Below are positions 61,774-64,000 of a DNA stretch of 64,000 nucleotides, piece after piece (the first letter of the stretch is position 1; each line of letters begins with the position of its first letter). Origin of the DNA: Sulfitobacter brevis (GTDB taxonomy: Bacteria; Pseudomonadota; Alphaproteobacteria; Rhodobacterales; Rhodobacteraceae); NCBI RefSeq assembly GCF_900112755.1, contig NZ_FOMW01000004.1:1-64000 (forward strand), written 5' to 3'. Made by a program: the position numbers and the translations under genes. The notes under the pieces were generated by a model. It was not told where the DNA came from and did no database searches. It saw only the letters and a program-made list of their open reading frames with translations.

Positions 61774-62642
61774 TGCGGTACCTCCTGACCGAGATGTTGC
61801 AGGTAAACAGCGAGAATCTTGCGCTCCGTCAGGGACAGCCGACCCTCCCAACTGGGCATCCAGCCTTGCCGGCCACCCCAGATGGTTTCGAAAAGTGTCT
61901 TGTCGTCGCCTCCGTAAATCCAGAACGCGTCGCTCAGGTCTGGAGCGCCGAGATCCGTATCACCGTGGCCATTTTCGCCGTGGCAGGCCGCGCAGTTGTT
62001 CGCGAAAATCTCTCCCCCCGCGGCGATCCGGTCAGCGGGTGCGGCGGTACCGGACAGCGACTGGACGTAGTCAATGACCAGCCGGATATCGTCGCGCGGC
62101 AGGATACCGTCACGACCAAAGGCCAGCATCTGCGCATAGCGCGTGTCGGGGTGGGTCGAATTGATGCCGACGCGCAGCGTCTCCATGACGGTTTCGGTGT
62201 CACCCCCCCAAAGCCAGGCCGTATCGACGAGGCTGGGAAACGCAGGTCCACCGGCCGCATCGGTTCCATGGCAGCCGGCGCAGTTATCGCCGAATATCTG
62301 GTGAGCGGTCCCCGTCACCCGGGCCATCAATTCAGGGTCTTTTAGGATGTCATCTGCGGGCAAGGTCGCGATGCGGTCAGCCCAGTCGGCACGGGCGATA
62401 TTTGCAAGCTCGATGTCCTGCTTAACCACGTTGCGCTGATCAACACCAAGAAGACCTTTTGTATAGGTCGTAACCAGCGGCCACGCCGGGAGCAGTATCC
62501 ACATGAGTAGCGCGAACAGATGGGTCACGATGATGAAGAACCACACGACGCGAGGCACACGGGTATTCAACTCCGTAATTCCGTTCCATTCATGCCCGGT
62601 CGTCTGATGGCCTGTGAGGGGGTCGCGATCCTTCACCGACAT
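61770..62642 (-). CDS. ccoP: cbb3-type cytochrome c oxidase subunit III (CcoP)
   Basis: A 290-residue diheme cytochrome. N-terminal TM helix (VVWFFIIVTHLFALLMWILL), then haem-binding CAGCHG and CAACHG motifs with distal Met in later loops. Passes electrons from c-type cytochromes to CcoO/CcoN. Overlaps ccoQ by ten bases. Confidence 0.94.
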   Translation of the reverse strand: MSVKDRDPLTGHQTTGHEWNGITELNTRVPRVVWFFIIVTHLFALLMWILLPAWPLVTTYTKGLLGVDQRNVVKQDIELANIARADWADRIATLPADDILKDPELMARVTGTAHQIFGDNCAGCHGTDAAGGPAFPSLVDTAWLWGGDTETVMETLRVGINSTHPDTRYAQMLAFGRDGILPRDDIRLVIDYVQSLSGTAAPADRIAAGGEIFANNCAACHGENGHGDTDLGAPDLSDAFWIYGGDDKTLFETIWGGRQGWMPSWEGRLSLTERKILAVYLQHLGQEVPQ

Positions 62643-62839
62643 ACCTTTCCCTCCAACTTGCCCGCAGTGGGCTGAGCTGGCCCGTCCTCATCGTCAAGGA
62701 TACTGTTTGCAGCCTTGTCGAAGCGTCCACCAAGCGAGGGCCAGAAGGCATAGGCTGTGATCGCGACAGACAGGCCAAGCAGCCAGAACAGGCCAAACGA
62801 CTTGGACAGCGCAACATACCATTCGTGGGTCATATCCAT
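62633..62839 (-). CDS. ccoQ: cbb3 oxidase small subunit (CcoQ)
   Basis: A 68-residue protein with one helix (FGLFWLLGLSVAITAYAFWP) and FWPSLGGRFDKAANSILDDED, typical of CcoQ/FixQ. Stabilises the oxidase complex. Between ccoO and ccoP in the standard order. Confidence 0.92.
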   Translation of the reverse strand: MDMTHEWYVALSKSFGLFWLLGLSVAITAYAFWPSLGGRFDKAANSILDDEDGPAQPTAGKLEGKVCR

Positions 62840-62842
62840 CGC

Positions 62843-63619
62843 CTATTCCTCTGTCATCAGTTGGGTGTTCTGCGCCACATCGGTCAGATTGCCTAGAATT
62901 TGAAGATACGCGACCAGCGCATCCATCTCGGTCAGGCGATCGCTTTGCCCATCAAAGGTGCGCACCGCAGTCGCTTCGCCATACCGGTCCAGCACACCGC
63001 TCGCGCGGTCGCTATCGGGTCGCGCCTGACCCAGCGCATCGTCGGCCGCGTTGGCGATCATGTCATCCGTATAGGGTACGCCGACCATGCTCAGCGCTTT
63101 GAGCCTGCCGGGCAGATCATCTGTGCGCAGCGGGGTCTCCTGCAGGAATGCGTACTGTGGCATCACGGATTGAGGCACCAGATCGCGCGGGTTGATCAGA
63201 TGACGCACCTGCCAGTCATCGGAATACTTGTCGCCGACCCGCGCGAGGTCTGGTCCCGTGCGCTTTGATCCCCACAGCATCGGGTGGTCGTATTTCGATT
63301 CTACGGCCAGCGAATAGGGACCATAGCGCTCCACTTCGTCGCGAAGCGTGCGGATCATCTGCGAATGGCAGGCATAGCAACCTTCGCGGATATAGATATC
63401 GCGCCCGGCTTGCTCCAGCGGTGTGTAGACCCGCATGTCGGCGACATCCTCGACTGTTTCGTCGATGGTGAACAAGGGTGCGATTTCGACAAAGCCACCA
63501 ACACCAGCGGCTAGGATGATACCTGCGGTCAGCGCCATTGAGTGTCGTTCCATCCGGTAATGGGTCTTGGCCTGAAACTCGAAAACACGCGCGAACGGCT
63601 TGAGAAGGGTTTTCAACAT
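62843..63619 (-). CDS. ccoO: cbb3 oxidase subunit II (CcoO)
   Basis: A 258-residue monohaem cytochrome c. N-terminal helix near 25-48, haem motif CYACHS in YIREGCYACHSQMIRTL, axial Met in the PQSVMPQYAFL region. Takes electrons from CcoP to CcoN. Confidence 0.94.
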   Translation of the reverse strand: MLKTLLKPFARVFEFQAKTHYRMERHSMALTAGIILAAGVGGFVEIAPLFTIDETVEDVADMRVYTPLEQAGRDIYIREGCYACHSQMIRTLRDEVERYGPYSLAVESKYDHPMLWGSKRTGPDLARVGDKYSDDWQVRHLINPRDLVPQSVMPQYAFLQETPLRTDDLPGRLKALSMVGVPYTDDMIANAADDALGQARPDSDRASGVLDRYGEATAVRTFDGQSDRLTEMDALVAYLQILGNLTDVAQNTQLMTEE

Positions 63620-63623
63620 GGGT

Positions 63624-64000
63624 TTACTCCGCCGCCGGCACTGCCGGCTCCATTGCTTCCGGGATGGTAGGGTAGTCGGCTTCCGGGGCGTGATTTGGCA
63701 CGCGCCGGATCGTCATGACGACGTTCCAGAAGCAGATGCAGGCGCCCGCAAAGAACAGCAGCCCGCCAAAGGCCCGCGCGATATAGTAAGGATGCATCGC
63801 AATCAGCGTATCGACGAATGAAAAGCGGAGTGTGCCGCTTTCAGTATATGTCCGCCACATCAGGCCTTGAGTGATGCCGCTGTTCCACATCGCAAAGATG
63901 TAGATAACCGTCCCCGACAGGGCCAACCAGAAGTGCCATTCGACTGCTTTCCAGGAATACATTGTCTCGCGCCGCCATAGCATGGGCGTCAGCGCATAGA
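63624..64000 (-). CDS. ccoN: cbb3 oxidase catalytic subunit (CcoN), C-terminal part
   Basis: The last about 125 residues of CcoN; the gene runs past the right edge. Helices with HFWLALSGTVIYIFAMWNSGI and QGLMWRTYTE, then MHPYYIARAFGGLLFFAG, are typical. The Cu/haem site residues lie outside. Four bases from ccoO, so the operon is ccoNOQP. Confidence 0.93.
   Translation of the reverse strand, partial: YALTPMLWRRETMYSWKAVEWHFWLALSGTVIYIFAMWNSGITQGLMWRTYTESGTLRFSFVDTLIAMHPYYIARAFGGLLFFAGACICFWNVVMTIRRVPNHAPEADYPTIPEAMEPAVPAAE

Noticed and set aside
1..64000. tRNA, rRNA or classical riboswitch
   Set aside because: No cloverleaf, rRNA segment or recognisable riboswitch core was noticed on either strand; a covariance-model scan would be the decisive test.

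Overview
The window looks like an accessory region, possibly a plasmid or genomic island, of an alphaproteobacterium, most probably of the Rhodobacterales/Roseobacter type. The reasons are a GTTC-N7-GTTC LexA box in front of umuD (the alphaproteobacterial SOS box form), moderately high GC, many TRAP, TTT and Liv-type importers for organic acids, a cbb3 oxidase operon, and the general gene style. No replication, partition or tRNA gene was seen, so plasmid versus chromosome is undecided. Gene remnants (IS256, IS3/IS481 and IS21-like ends, a half RND pump, a piece of rplL, broken hipA, broken aldehyde dehydrogenase) mark repeated rearrangement.

Region 1 (1-12.9 kb) is a mobile and defence island. 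It starts with the tail of an IS256-family transposase and two families of palindromic or hairpin repeats. Small unknown genes, a DnaQ-like exonuclease, a phage-type conserved protein and a hipB gene with a wrecked hipA follow. The core is a divergent defence locus. One arm encodes an XRE-ImmA/IrrE metallopeptidase overlapping a PIN-domain gene. The other is a tight operon of DUF2188 protein, CapV patatin phospholipase, CD-NTase and a stand-alone E2-like protein, i.e. a type II-short (E2-only) CBASS. The only promoter region between the arms holds a near-perfect 20-bp palindrome, so the XRE-ImmA protein may control the CBASS operon. Next come SOS genes: an HMCES/YedK protein and umuD-umuC, where the UmuD-like protein has Cys at the usual Ser nucleophile position.

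Region 2 (13-23.4 kb) is housekeeping-like accessory content: DUF2461, a glycine betaine importer (proXWV), an NsrR-like regulator divergent from a small membrane protein and a group III truncated haemoglobin, a SulP transporter flanked by small HTH genes, an M20 amidohydrolase, and a small gene interrupted by an in-frame TGA.

Region 3 (23.5-42.4 kb) holds two carboxylate catabolic clusters. The first pairs a GntR/UTRA regulator and a PEP-mutase/isocitrate-lyase-type lyase, divergent from a TctCBA transporter, an aconitase-family LeuC/LeuD pair and an RraA-like protein. Hydration plus C-C cleavage of an imported di- or tricarboxylate is the likely chemistry. The second has a GntR/FCD regulator, a carboxymuconolactone-decarboxylase-like protein, a 3-hydroxyisobutyrate-dehydrogenase-like enzyme, an alpha/beta hydrolase and an AHL-lactonase-like MBL protein, divergent from a complete Liv-type ABC importer. 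A decayed aldehyde dehydrogenase follows.

Region 4 (42.4-57.3 kb) has a CPA1 antiporter with a cyclic-nucleotide-binding tail, then a sugar-acid locus: LarE, a LarA-family racemase, an IlvD/Edd dehydratase, a His-rich small membrane protein, LarB, a GntR/FCD regulator, TRAP DctPQM, an SMP-30 lactonase and uronate dehydrogenase. A shared CTTA-N5-TAAG-like palindrome sits in front of three of its transcription units. LarB and LarE imply a nickel-pincer cofactor, so a LarA-type epimerase probably works inside uronate/aldarate catabolism. LarC is not in the window.

Region 5 (57.3-64 kb) is a graveyard of insertion remnants, with an in-frame RcnB/IS-end/AraC chimera, half an RND pump and an rplL fragment. 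It ends with an intact cco operon (DUF2189, small protein, CcoP, CcoQ, CcoO and the end of CcoN) running off the right edge.
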